DNA of 64,000 bases, from assembly GCF_943734655.1 (NCBI RefSeq), contig NC_071354.1, positions 230,324,397 to 230,388,396 of the forward strand, in the 5' to 3' direction. The notes under the pieces are model-generated. The model saw nothing but the letters and a program-made list of their open reading frames with translations. It did no database searches and was not told where the DNA came from. Source of the stretch: Sabethes cyaneus. Its lineage: Eukaryota > Arthropoda > Insecta > Diptera > Culicidae. Positions within the stretch are counted from its first letter, which is position 1, and each line of letters opens with the position of its first letter. Positions 55,330 through 64,000 of the stretch are shown here, piece by piece. Position numbers and translations under genes: made by a program.

Positions 55330-55717
55330 CTTGAAAAATCGAATGAAAAATGAAATTTGTAGGATATATGTTTTTTTATGCAATCAATTGCCTGTGAACT
55401 CTACAGCCTAAAAAACTCGAAAAATGAGTTAACGCTTCTAACACGAAACAGAAACGGAAATTCAAAGGAAGGAAAATCCGCAAAAAACATTTCTTTCATT
55501 TTTGTCTTTCTTTTCGTAGGTTTTCGCAAGGAAAATAATAACGTCTACATGAAATGCAAGAATAGATTTGCTTTTCACATTTAAACTTGAAGTAAAAATG
55601 CTTAAAACGCAATTTTTTTTGGTCGAACAAAAAAATCTTTTTGTTTTTTTTGCCCCTGCCATCAGTTGCCCAACGCCGAAAGGACAAAAACTTTATAAAA
55701 TATTTGTAATGGCTTTA
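55330..55717. mobile_element. Harbinger-like MITE, copy lacking its left end
   Basis: Follows the complement of the intact copy at 34873-35345 (GTAGGATAT, CTACAGCCTAAAAAACTCGA and AACGCTTCTAACACGAAACA segments in order) and ends in GGACAAAAACTTTATAAAAT and the terminal AATGGC near 55712. Confidence 0.6.
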
Positions 55718-56410
55718 TGTACTGTAAAAAGTGGCCAAAAAAGAGATAGAAGGCAAGAAATGGGACATAAACTTAGACCGAGGAAGAAGAAAAAGAAAAT
55801 AGGAAAAACGAACTAAAAAAAGAAAACTGTAGAGGAAAGTAGGCAGTCAAAAACAGAATAAACTTGACAAAAAAGACAGAAAAATGAGGCATCAATAAAA
55901 CGGAACAGACAAAGACGAGAAACGAGAAGGAAAAAAGATGATAAATAGATAAAAAAACGAAAAAAAGGAAAAAAACGGAAAATGGAAAAGAATTTAAAAA
56001 AGCGAGTGAAAAACATTTGGCAAAACATGGCTGCAAATGAGAAAAAATGGGAAACGAACAAATGCGAAAGAATGAGACAGGAAACGGTAAGTTAGAAAGT
56101 AGGACAAAAACGGAAGGAAAGTAAAAGCAAAAACCAAGAGAATGGTACAGAAAAAGAATAAAAACGGAACTAAAAGTGAAAGAACGTGATTGCAAAAGAG
56201 AACAAACGGAACAAAAAAGAGGTAAAACGTGTGAGAGAACGAGATGAAAAATGGTAGTTCTAATTTCAAGAAAAAGTAAAGCTTCGTGTGTGCTTTCGTG
56301 TCCATGTTTGGTTTGAAGTAAAACTTCATGATCAAATTAGCCCAAGTTCCAGTCAAATTTATTTCCAATTTTAGGTTAAATTTTAAGTACGATTGCGTTT
56401 AATTTCGGAT
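55718..56410 (+). repeat. Purine-rich array, spacer and TTTCAAGT-type array
   Basis: Purine-rich sequence to about 56255, spacer with TTCGTGTGTGCTTTCGTGTC and GGTTTGAAGTAAAAC, then a short TTTCAAGT-like part to 56405. The same order as at 41.6-42.5 kb. The 140-residue minus-strand frame is a low-complexity translation. Confidence 0.65.
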
Positions 56411-56439
56411 ATTTTTTTTGTATACCGGAAGGGACAGTC

Positions 56440-56790
56440 TTAATAATCGTCTTTTGTGGCAGGCCCCGATTATAATTTAGGATAACACGAAAATTCGCGA
56501 TATCTCACACAGCCTTAGTATGAATTGGCCCAAGTTTAGTACCCTGTGGTACAAGATTGGAGAACGCGGCAGGTCGGCAATTGCCAAGTTGTACGAAAAA
56601 TTGCCTATCAATAAGGTTTGGCTCCTACCATCTACAAACAATCTGTGATACTCCCCTGTTTGTCCAGTTTTCTTAAAAGAATAGCATGATTAATGGTATC
56701 TAGAGCGGTTTTTAAGTCAGTATAAATTGTTTCAACTTCAGCTTTGGTATAGAAAGGGTGTAAAATCTCCATAAATTTTCTTCTTGATTT
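56440..56790 (-). pseudogene. Jockey/CR1-like reverse transcriptase remnant
   Basis: On the minus strand, KAEVETIYTDLKTALDTINH and AILLRKLDKQGSIT are clear matches to the palm segment with the first catalytic aspartate (usually DLKAAFD). After a stop and frame change HRVLNLGQF is a decayed GVPQGSxLGPL motif. Only about 350 bp remain. Confidence 0.65.
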
Positions 56791-57990
56791 CTCAGCTTAC
56801 TCAGCTTTTTCAGAGACGGTACAAAAACGTACAATACATACGTATAAAAACTGACTACAGTTGATTAAGCTCTAACAACGACATCAGTAGCAACAGAGGT
56901 TACACTACACACTACTGTTATAATCTTACGGGTAGCAACTGAAAGGACTATAGAAGAGCCCGCATAGTTAGCAGTTGATTCATTCAACTGCTTTATCATT
57001 AGTTACCAGCAGCAGCAGAAAATCTGTTAGAACCAAATCAAGCAACAGTTTTTTTATTGCAACTAATATTTTATTTTTAAGATTCTAATTTTCGCCTAAA
57101 AGTTTTTTCACAGAACACAAATATTATTTATTGATCAGAGAGGAGCATCTTCCGGACGGTGCGTAATAGTCAACTAGTAAATGAACTGTTATGTATTCAA
57201 ACCGAACGGCCCTTTTCAGGGCCACCATATTTACGAGCAGAGTTAATGTCAAGGTTTTGAAGTCGTGATATCTGATATTCTGATAATAAGTTACACAATA
57301 ATAAATAGTGTTTCCAAAAATACGTTGCGAATGTGTTCGGGATGTGCGCAATTCATTATTTTCAATATGTGACTTGAAATTTGGTATACTTGATCCATGA
57401 CCTTGGCCATTGTTTAGAGTTCCCAATACTATGTTTAGAAATTGGTGTTGAAAAATAAAATATTTTTGGGTTAGCGACCGTAAATAAGCGCCCAGATTTT
57501 TTCCAAATTTGACTCAAACGTAAAAAGGTCATGGAACCAATTGAGATTAACCCAGTCAAATATCATTTCTGTAAATAAAGAAATATCTCGAATATTTTGT
57601 GACTTATTGTAGAATGGAATCATTTCTCTCGTGAAATGAGAGTACGGAATTAACAACAAACACCGAGACCAAGAGACATCGTTATCATTATAACACATTT
57701 CGTTCTTACATTAAGCAATTACCGGTCATTAGAAGGTAATTGGTTTAATGTTGTAAGAACGATATGTGTTATGTCCTACGATAATAGTGTCATCAGTTTT
57801 ACGCTTGCACATAATCTAAGTAAGAAGTCAAGAGATATATAACTATGATATGCAGAAATGATGAATTTTCGTAAAACAGAAAATAATTGACTATTTTAGT
57901 TAATTATGGGCTGATAAACATGAGGTGGACCTTAGAGGAGTTAAACAAATTCACTACAGCAATTGTTCTCTATTTCTCTCTCCCTTTCAG
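56791..57990. other. Intronic non-coding stretch
   Basis: No coding or known repeat recognised. CATTTCGTTCTTACATTAAG near 57698 and CTTAAT-like complements around 57750 form a hairpin about an AATTACCGGTCATTAG centre. The last 30 bases are a good polypyrimidine tract and acceptor for the ERG exon. Confidence 0.45.
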
Positions 57991-58128
57991 GTACGAAATT
58001 CCTGTGTTCCGAGGTGATAGCCCCGATCCGCTCCGAGGTGGACGACATCTCGCTGTTCATCATCAACTTCGAGGATCTAACCAACCCGACCACGCCGGAA
58101 CCGCTGGAACCGGTCAAGCTGAGCAAAT
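57991..58128 (+). CDS. sei: ERG potassium channel, second half of PAS domain
   Basis: Continues the PAS domain from the exon at 10091: (G)TKFLCSEVIAPIRSEVDDI and SLFIINFEDLTNP, followed by PTTPEPLEPVKLSK. FLCS and FIINFE correspond to the C-terminal beta strands of the ERG PAS domain. Acceptor CTCCCTTTCAG ends at 57990; donor GTAAGT at 58129. Enters in phase 1 and leaves in phase 1, so both junctions are consistent with the neighbouring exons. Confidence 0.92.
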
Positions 58129-58258
58129 GTAAGTCCAGCGCGTCGCCAGTCGCCATGCACTCGGCACAGATACAGTGTTTTGCTTCTTTTTTTATTTTGT
58201 TTTTCTCTAAAAAAATTAAAACCGCCAAAATATGTAGGCTCAGTTCCGTTCCTTTCAG

Positions 58259-58412
58259 TTGACCGTGCAAGGGCTAGCTTTCGACAATCGTTCCGTATCG
58301 GGCACATTGCACTGCGCGATCGGGGTCTCCGGCTGGCCGGCTATTTGACCCCGCCATCCGATGCCACCCAGGAGGAGGAGGAAGTGGGAATTAACAAAAG
58401 TGCCATCGAGAG
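58259..58412 (+). CDS. sei: ERG potassium channel, linker exon 1
   Basis: Encodes FDRARASFRQSFRIGHIALRD and RGLRLAGYLTPPSD, then an acidic ATQEEEEVGINKSAIE segment, part of the variable cytoplasmic linker between PAS domain and first membrane segment of ERG channels. Acceptor CCTTTCAG ends at 58258. The T from the previous exon completes TTT (Phe). Donor GTAAAA at 58413 (phase 2). Another AG at 58236-58237 is weaker. Confidence 0.85.
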
Positions 58413-58528
58413 GTAAAATTTTGCCGCTTGCTTCGAACGTTTAATCCAAAAATTTTCGATTTACTACATAAGTAATTTTGATGTGGTGTAAGAACGGTTG
58501 ATGATCGCATTTTTTGTCACTCACTCAG

Positions 58529-58697
58529 GGGGTTTTGCAGCGATAGGGTAAGCCAAACGACGGTGCTAAAGGTGGAAACGAACATATGGACGCCCATGTC
58601 GACCCCGGCGTTGACGAGGACAAAGGAACTGGACGCCTTACCACCGGACGTGGACACGCTCAGTGGACCAGGAGAAATTGTGATAACCTCGCCGGTG
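58529..58697 (+). CDS. sei: ERG potassium channel, linker exon 2
   Basis: Encodes (R)GFCSDRVSQTTVLKVETNIW and TPMSTPALTRTKELDALPPD, ending GEIVITSPV, a polar linker region. Acceptor ACTCACTCAG ends at 58528. A second in-frame acceptor, TTTTGCAG ending at 58540, would drop four residues (GFCS to S), so two isoforms are possible. Donor GTAAGT at 58698, phase 0. Confidence 0.8.
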
Positions 58698-58759
58698 GTA
58701 AGTGGCCCGATCAAACTCAACCTATTAGCCTATTGATTGGTTTCCGTTTTCACTTGTAG

Positions 58760-58862
58760 ACGGCCAAAATGGAAGTGACACCCGAGCTTCCAGCGTCCAT
58801 CACCGACATTAAACCAGAGTTTCAGCAAACCAAAAGTTTAGACTTTGAGATACAATCAAAAC
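58760..58862 (+). CDS. sei: ERG potassium channel, linker exon 3 (gene continues beyond window)
   Basis: Encodes TAKMEVTPELPASITDIKPE and FQQTKSLDFEIQSK. Acceptor CACTTGTAG ends at 58759; donor GTAGGT at 58863, phase 1. No exon encoding the membrane segments or cyclic-nucleotide-binding domain is present in the remaining 5 kb, so the rest of the channel lies downstream of the window. Confidence 0.75.
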
Positions 58863-60685
58863 GTAGGTATAGTCGGACGAATTGGTCAGTCGCACCTATA
58901 TAGTATCATGACCCCGTGAGCAACAACAAAAAATAATCCAAAACCATCACAAATCACAGCCCCCCAACATATAATTCTCTAATCACAGAACCTGTTGCTA
59001 CTTTCAGTTTCGTTTTTTTTTTCATTTATTTTATTGAGGATTTCCCTTGCGTTGAACCTTTCCCCTATTTATTAACCCTTCGCCGTATCACCCGAAATGA
59101 AATGCATTTATGCACTGATGTGTGATTTATTCAGAATTATTTCTTGTTTTTCGTTCAAAAAACTCCAATTTCGTTGATTAGTTTTCCTCAGAAAAATCCA
59201 TCGAAACCAAACTGAAGCTGGTTTCGTTTTATTAGTATAAAGAAAAATTACAACATTACTATGATATATTACCAAAAAAAAGCAATTGCTGAATAGCCAG
59301 TAAGACTGACAAGCTTTTCGTATCGTATCTTTAGTGCTGCATATTGGCAAGCAAACGCATAACAAATGTAATAAATTTTCTCATTTACTGTTGTTCTACT
59401 AAGTTGTGCTACACCGTCGAATTTTGTTGTCTTCGTTACACATCTAGGTGTTTCGGTTTTGTTGAGTTTTGGTTTTTTCGTCTTGTTATACCTATGATTT
59501 TTCGATTTTGATTCTGTTCCTGTTTCTGTTGTGTTGTGTTTTTTAACTGTTGCGTAGCTTCGATGTCGATGTTTCAGTGTATTCGTCAGATTGCTAGATT
59601 TCTTTTTCGATGTTTTTTGGACTTGAACACTGTGATACCTACTGTTTATTTTTTGTGAATTCTAGAACTTCAAACCCGTTTGATTGAACCATGTGAGTAG
59701 GTATGTTACGAAGCTCGGTGTGACGGTTCGTGCTTTACGGATGATGCATTTTGACTTTTGGTGTGCTTTATTGCATTTAAAATAAGTTTTTAACTAAAAT
59801 GTGACTTCGATTGGTGTTTTTACAATTCACAACATTTCATTGCATATCTTTAATATTTTCCATTAGAAACTCTTTAAAATGGATAGTGAAATGATTATAA
59901 TTTTCTATACAAATTCTTCAAAAGAGCTGAAGTTTTGAAATCAGCTTAAACCCGACAGCTAAGTATGGACAATGCGACTTTTAGCATGAATTTTAGAACA
60001 AAATGTCGCGTAAATCATTAGCGCTTTATACGACGACACTTTAAAAATTGTGACAAGTGATTAAAACTAATCATGTTGCAACGGTGGAATGAGCAAATAT
60101 ATAATAGTCCATCGTCAGCAACTTAATCATTTTTGTTGCTATGCTTCAGTAACCTTGGACAAAATCAACAGTTCTGGTCAGTTTAAGATGTGTGCTTAAA
60201 GTAAGCTATCATGAAATGAAAATAGTTAACACCTGATATTAGTTAGATTCAAACTACAAATAGAATTTGTCGCCCAGTAGTTTATACGAAAAAAAAAACA
60301 GGGAAAAAAGTGAGAACAGATAATTAATGACACAAATCACATAAGAAGCACACTAATCTTAAGAAGATGCGAATAGGAATTTCAAGTATATATAACGCAA
60401 ATAAAAGAAAGTTAAAAAATTCTTAGAGTGCGAAAACGGGTCAAGAAAATGAAAAAAAAAATAAATAGTGAACTACTGATGTCCACGGAATCTGGTGAAT
60501 ATGGCGGGTGATGTACAACTTTCTAGTCCCTATTTTCTTAATGTTTTTAACCGGTGGCTGACACGCGACCGTGCATTTTCGTATAATTGAATATTATCTA
60601 TTCGATCACATAAAACCCTCACTCATAATTTGTAATTAACCCTTTATAAGGCAATGGCAATTATATTTCAATTCTTATCCAATTT
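58863..60685. other. ERG intron, non-coding stretch
   Basis: AT-rich; no coding match or known repeat recognised. Confidence 0.5.
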
Positions 60686-62545
60686 ATTTCTTCTTCTTCT
60701 TCTTTAGCATAGAGCCGTGATGGCTCATGCTGTTTCAAGCACTCGTCTCCATTCAACTCGGTCTTGGACCACTCGTCGCCAATTTCCTAGTCGTTTCACA
60801 AGTCGCAAATCGCTTTCGAGCTGGTCGAGCCATCGTGCAAGTTTGACCCCCCTGTTCCTGGTGCCGGTGAGGTTGTTGAAGAGGACTATTTTCCTCGCAC
60901 TGTCGTCCAGCATCCTTACAACGTGTCCGCCCCCCGTAGCCTACTAACTTTCGCTAGATGTACGATGGGAGTCTCTCCAAGCAGTGCCTGTAGCTTGTGA
61001 TTCATACGCCTCCGCCACTCTCCACTTTCAGTTTGTACTCCGCCAAATATCGTCCGCAACACTTTCCGCTCGAACACGGCAAGGGCGCGTATGTCCGCCG
61101 TGAGCAGCGTCACGGCTTCAAGTCCATAAAGAACTACCGGTCTAATAAGGGTTTTGTACATTGTTAGCTTCGTGCGGCGGAGTATGCTACCTGATTGTAG
61201 CGTTTTACGAAGGGCAAAGCAGGCCTAATTTCCCGCTTGGTGCGCTGTGCGCGGTGCGCTGGATTTCCTTACTAGTGTTGTTGTCCGCGGTCACAAGCGA
61301 TCCCAAATACAGCGATCCTCTATCACTTCTAGTTCGTCGCCGTCAACGGTTACCGTCCGTGGGAGACGCGCGTTTATTTCCTTTGAGCCTCTTCCTTTCA
61401 TGTATTTGGTCTTCGGCGCATTTATTTTTAGCCCAATTCTCTCAGACTTCGCTTTCAGTCTGGCGTAGATTGCCTCCGCCGTCGCAAAGTTCCTAGCTAT
61501 GATATCGAAGTCATCTACAAAGCCTAGAAGTTGGCTACCCTTGGTAAAAATTGTGCCTCTTGTTTCGATGCCCGCTCGTCGGATCACCCACTCAAGAGCG
61601 ATGTTAAACAGCATGCAGAATAAACCGTCATCTTGTCTCAACCCTCGCCGCGTCTTGAAGGGACTCGAAAGTGTCCCTGAAATGCGTACGAAACACATCA
61701 CTCGATCCAATGTAGCTCTGATCGCGTCAGTTTGTCCGGAAAACCTTGTTCGTGCATTATCTGCCACAGCTTGTCTCGATCGACTGTATCGTATGCTGCT
61801 TTGAAATCAATAAAGATGTGACGCGTGGGCAAGTTGTACTCCCGAAATTCCTGCAAGATCTGTCGGATAGTAAAAATTTGATCCGCAGTTGCACGAGCCC
61901 CCATGAAACCCGCCTAATAATTCCCTGAGAAACCTTGTGCTATCGGTGACAACCGGCGTAACAGGATCTGGGAGAGTACCTTGTAGGCGGCGTTTACCAG
62001 CGTAATACCGCGATAGTTGCAGCAGTCTAGCCGATCACCCTTTTTGTAGATGGGACAAACCACTTCTTCCATCCATTCCTCCGGTAGCTTTTCCTCCTCC
62101 CAAATCCTCGAAATAACCCAGTGTAGAGCCTTGTTAGCGTTTCCCCGTCATGTTTATAAAGCTCTACCGGTAGGCGCTACTTCTCAGCGAATTTATTGAT
62201 CTTCACGTTTGACTTCTTGGAGATCAGGTGCTAGGGCATTACTATCTTCCATGGGCGCTCCTAGACAAATTTCCGTTCCGCCTCCTTCTGCGACTTCGCC
62301 ATTGAGGTGTTCATCGTCCATCTGTCGACCAACTCGCGCTCGTTTGTGATTAGATTCCCTCCCTCGTCCCTACACATGTCAGGTTTTGGTGTGTAGCCCT
62401 TCCGAGTTTGGTTCACCTTCTCATAAAACTTGCGCGTGTCATTAGCTCGGAATTCTTCAAGATCTCTGTCCTCCTTTTGGCGCTTTTTCCTCCTCAAGAT
62501 CGTGGTCAACTGGTTCCTAGCTCGTCGGTATTTGACCGGGTTGAC
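60686..62545 (-). pseudogene. LINE copy B (same family as 11.6 kb), 5'-truncated
   Basis: Read on the minus strand it starts in the connector (CCGACGAGCTAGGAACCAG, corresponding to about 12430 in copy A), then the reverse transcriptase: HIFIDFKAAYDTVDRDKLWQ (about 61830-61770), RGLRQDDGLFCMLFNIALEW, LGFVDDFDI at the catalytic site (FADD has become FVDD), MYKTLIRPVVLYGLEA (61161) and RNRGVKLARWLDQLESDL (60860). It ends in an AAG repeat tail (60706-60690). Several frame breaks and the altered catalytic motif make it inactive. Confidence 0.85.
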
Positions 62546-63094
62546 CCTTTAAATGATTAAAGTGAAAATTTGTTTACATCTTACGCTTGGTTTTTGGCTG
62601 ACTTTTAAGATATTTTATGTTTGGAAAAGGTTATTGACATAGCTGCTGTAGTTAATCTCCTGGATCTCTTCTGGAATAAGGCGTCTTGCGGTGAGCACGA
62701 TCTCTATGGACTGAATCACCAGAAACCAGAAGCAGATTATCTATAGATTGATTGAAGGAATTAGCCCAATAAACATTTTTGACGAAATGGCGGCTTCTTA
62801 AACATAAAAAATCGATTTTTGGCATAAGTTTTGCTCTTAAATTGTCCTTAAAATGAGAAATATTAATCGGCGAGAAAAACGTTGGATTAATCTCTAGAAT
62901 ATACCCTTAAAACACTTGTGACAAAATTTGGAGTGATTCGGTTTAGCCGTTTTCGAGAAATCTTGCTTACCGATTTTGAAACTTGAATTGACTTCTTCAA
63001 TCGCTCAGACACGTCGTTACAAATATACGATTTTTTTAAAATTTTAACTGTATACCTATATCGCCTTAAACATTCTGCAATTTAATAATATTCA
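62546..63094. other. Non-coding stretch
   Basis: AT-rich; nothing recognised. Confidence 0.45.
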
Positions 63095-64000
63095 GTCTTT
63101 TTACTCGGTTAACAAATTGGGAAGCAGACATTTCAAACTCGAAAATGGATTCGACAGAAGTAAATAGGTGAATCGCGATGAGCGATAACATTCTGGCTTC
63201 CTTAACGATCGTCCTTCCTGCACCGCGGAGCTCAAGCAGAGGTTTAAGATGGGGGCAATTGATGTCACCGACAAGCAGTTTAACAACGGAAGTGGCTTGC
63301 TAAATCCTTCGTTTTCGAGCGAGGGTTTCCAGACTAAGTATTTGACTCCTATCTGAATACGCTGAAAGTTACCAAGGGTCACCGCCTGGTAGATTCCTGA
63401 CAGCGAGCTGAACGGATCTTTTCTAGACTCGCTCGTTCCTTAAGTTCCAAATTACGTCGGTCGATGTCCATAACACAGAAGGATGAGTCTACCGAGGTAA
63501 CAATATATCGCCCTCCCAGCAATAAGATTCCGTAAAGTCCTTGACTATTTTGAAGATTAATTTTGCGATGTTTATTAAGCTGACACCAATTCACGAACAC
63601 GTTCAGCAAATGGAGGCAGTCCTCGATACAGCGCACCATTAGTACGTAGATTTTCAAAACATCGGCGTAAATAAGTTTGCATCTATAACCAAGTGAGGAT
63701 ACAACATCGTTGCAGAAAATGGCAAACAAAAGTGGTCCCAAATTGCTCTCTTGCGTCACACATATTAACAACTGGTGCTGAAACGCATTACCCGTGCTTG
63801 TCATACAGCGTTCTTCCAGTTAGATAGAGAATTAGATATAAATTTCACGGTTTGTTCGATTCAGTCCCTGAGGATAATCTCGAACACTTTCGAAGCGACA
63901 GAAAGGCTGGTAATCTCAAGGTAATTTCTGACAACCCGACGATCACCACTTTTTTATTCCCGTGTATAAATAGTCCTTGTCAAGTCAGACCGAACCAAGT
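63095..64000 (-). pseudogene. Jockey/CR1-like LINE reverse transcriptase remnant, runs off the window
   Basis: On the minus strand, TQESNLGPLLFAIFCNDVVSS and LGYRCKLIYADVLKIYV correspond to GVPQGSxLGPLLF and the catalytic YADD (here YADV, second aspartate lost). Then CIEDCLHLLNVFVNWCQLNK, and after a frame change the C-terminal region (63382-63101: GNFQRIQIGVKYLVWKPSLE). The N-terminal palm begins beyond 64000. Inactive. Confidence 0.75.

Larger units (their letters stand above)
10322..57990 (+). other. Very large ERG intron carrying three nested genes
   Basis: The donor GTGAGT at 10322 and acceptor CTCCCTTTCAG ending at 57990 join the two halves of one PAS domain in frame (phase 1 to phase 1, making Gly-Thr-Lys-Phe). 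The intron is about 47.7 kb. It contains the mucolipin and kynurenine aminotransferase genes in sense orientation, the tolloid-type gene in antisense orientation and a large load of repeats. The alternative, that the exons belong to two separate partial genes, is unlikely because the junction restores a continuous ERG-like sequence. Confidence 0.8.

Overview
The window is 64 kb of nuclear DNA from an insect, most likely a culicine mosquito. The kynurenine aminotransferase gene closely resembles the Aedes enzyme. Genes are sparse and split by introns, and the rest is packed with non-LTR retrotransposons, tRNA-derived SINEs, mariner/MITE elements and Helitron-like repeats of the sort seen in Aedes-like genomes. 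No bacterial-style operons, CRISPR arrays or viral genes are present. The species assignment is inference.

Gene layout. Five exons on the + strand (10091-10321, 57991-58128, 58259-58412, 58529-58697, 58760-58862) encode the N-terminal PAS domain and cytoplasmic linker of an ERG-type (KCNH, Drosophila seizure) voltage-gated potassium channel. The first PAS-cap exon and the channel core lie outside the window. The intron between the first two of these exons is about 47.7 kb and holds three complete protein genes: an uninterrupted TRPML/mucolipin cation channel (20241-22211, +), a three-exon mitochondrial-type kynurenine aminotransferase (27745-29277, +) and an uninterrupted 1198-residue tolloid/BMP1-type astacin metalloprotease (48029-44433, -). 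No functional link among them is visible; they share only their position inside the ERG intron.

Repeat layout. 2.0-3.4 kb: a mariner-type transposon with a nested MITE. 3.6-7.7 kb: a degenerate CAGAAATC-type array broken up by MITEs and a foldback element. 7.8-8.8 kb: pieces of a Harbinger-like MITE and a Helitron-like element, whose fuller copy is at 39.4-41.4 kb. 11.5-14.2 kb: a broken LINE, with a second copy on the other strand at 60.7-62.5 kb and other reverse transcriptase remnants at 31.4, 56.4 and 63.1 kb. 14.6-16.6 and 36.2-36.8 kb: two non-coding insertions flanked by unusually long direct repeats. Several loci (14.2, 17.8, 23.3-25.9, 34.6-36, 41.6-42.5, 50.1, 54.6-56.4 kb) carry a composite family of degenerate purine-rich and TTTCAAGT-type arrays.

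Most notable observation. Three copies of a hammerhead-ribozyme-like motif lie in repetitive DNA at 38.2, 53.3 and 54.8 kb. Two have an intact CTGATGA...GAAA core, a matching 4-bp stem I and a short self-complementary stem III, the arrangement known from Penelope-like elements and retrozymes.

Limits: all homology calls are from reading translations and motifs by eye; no search or alignment was run. Repeat boundaries are approximate unless target-site duplications are stated.
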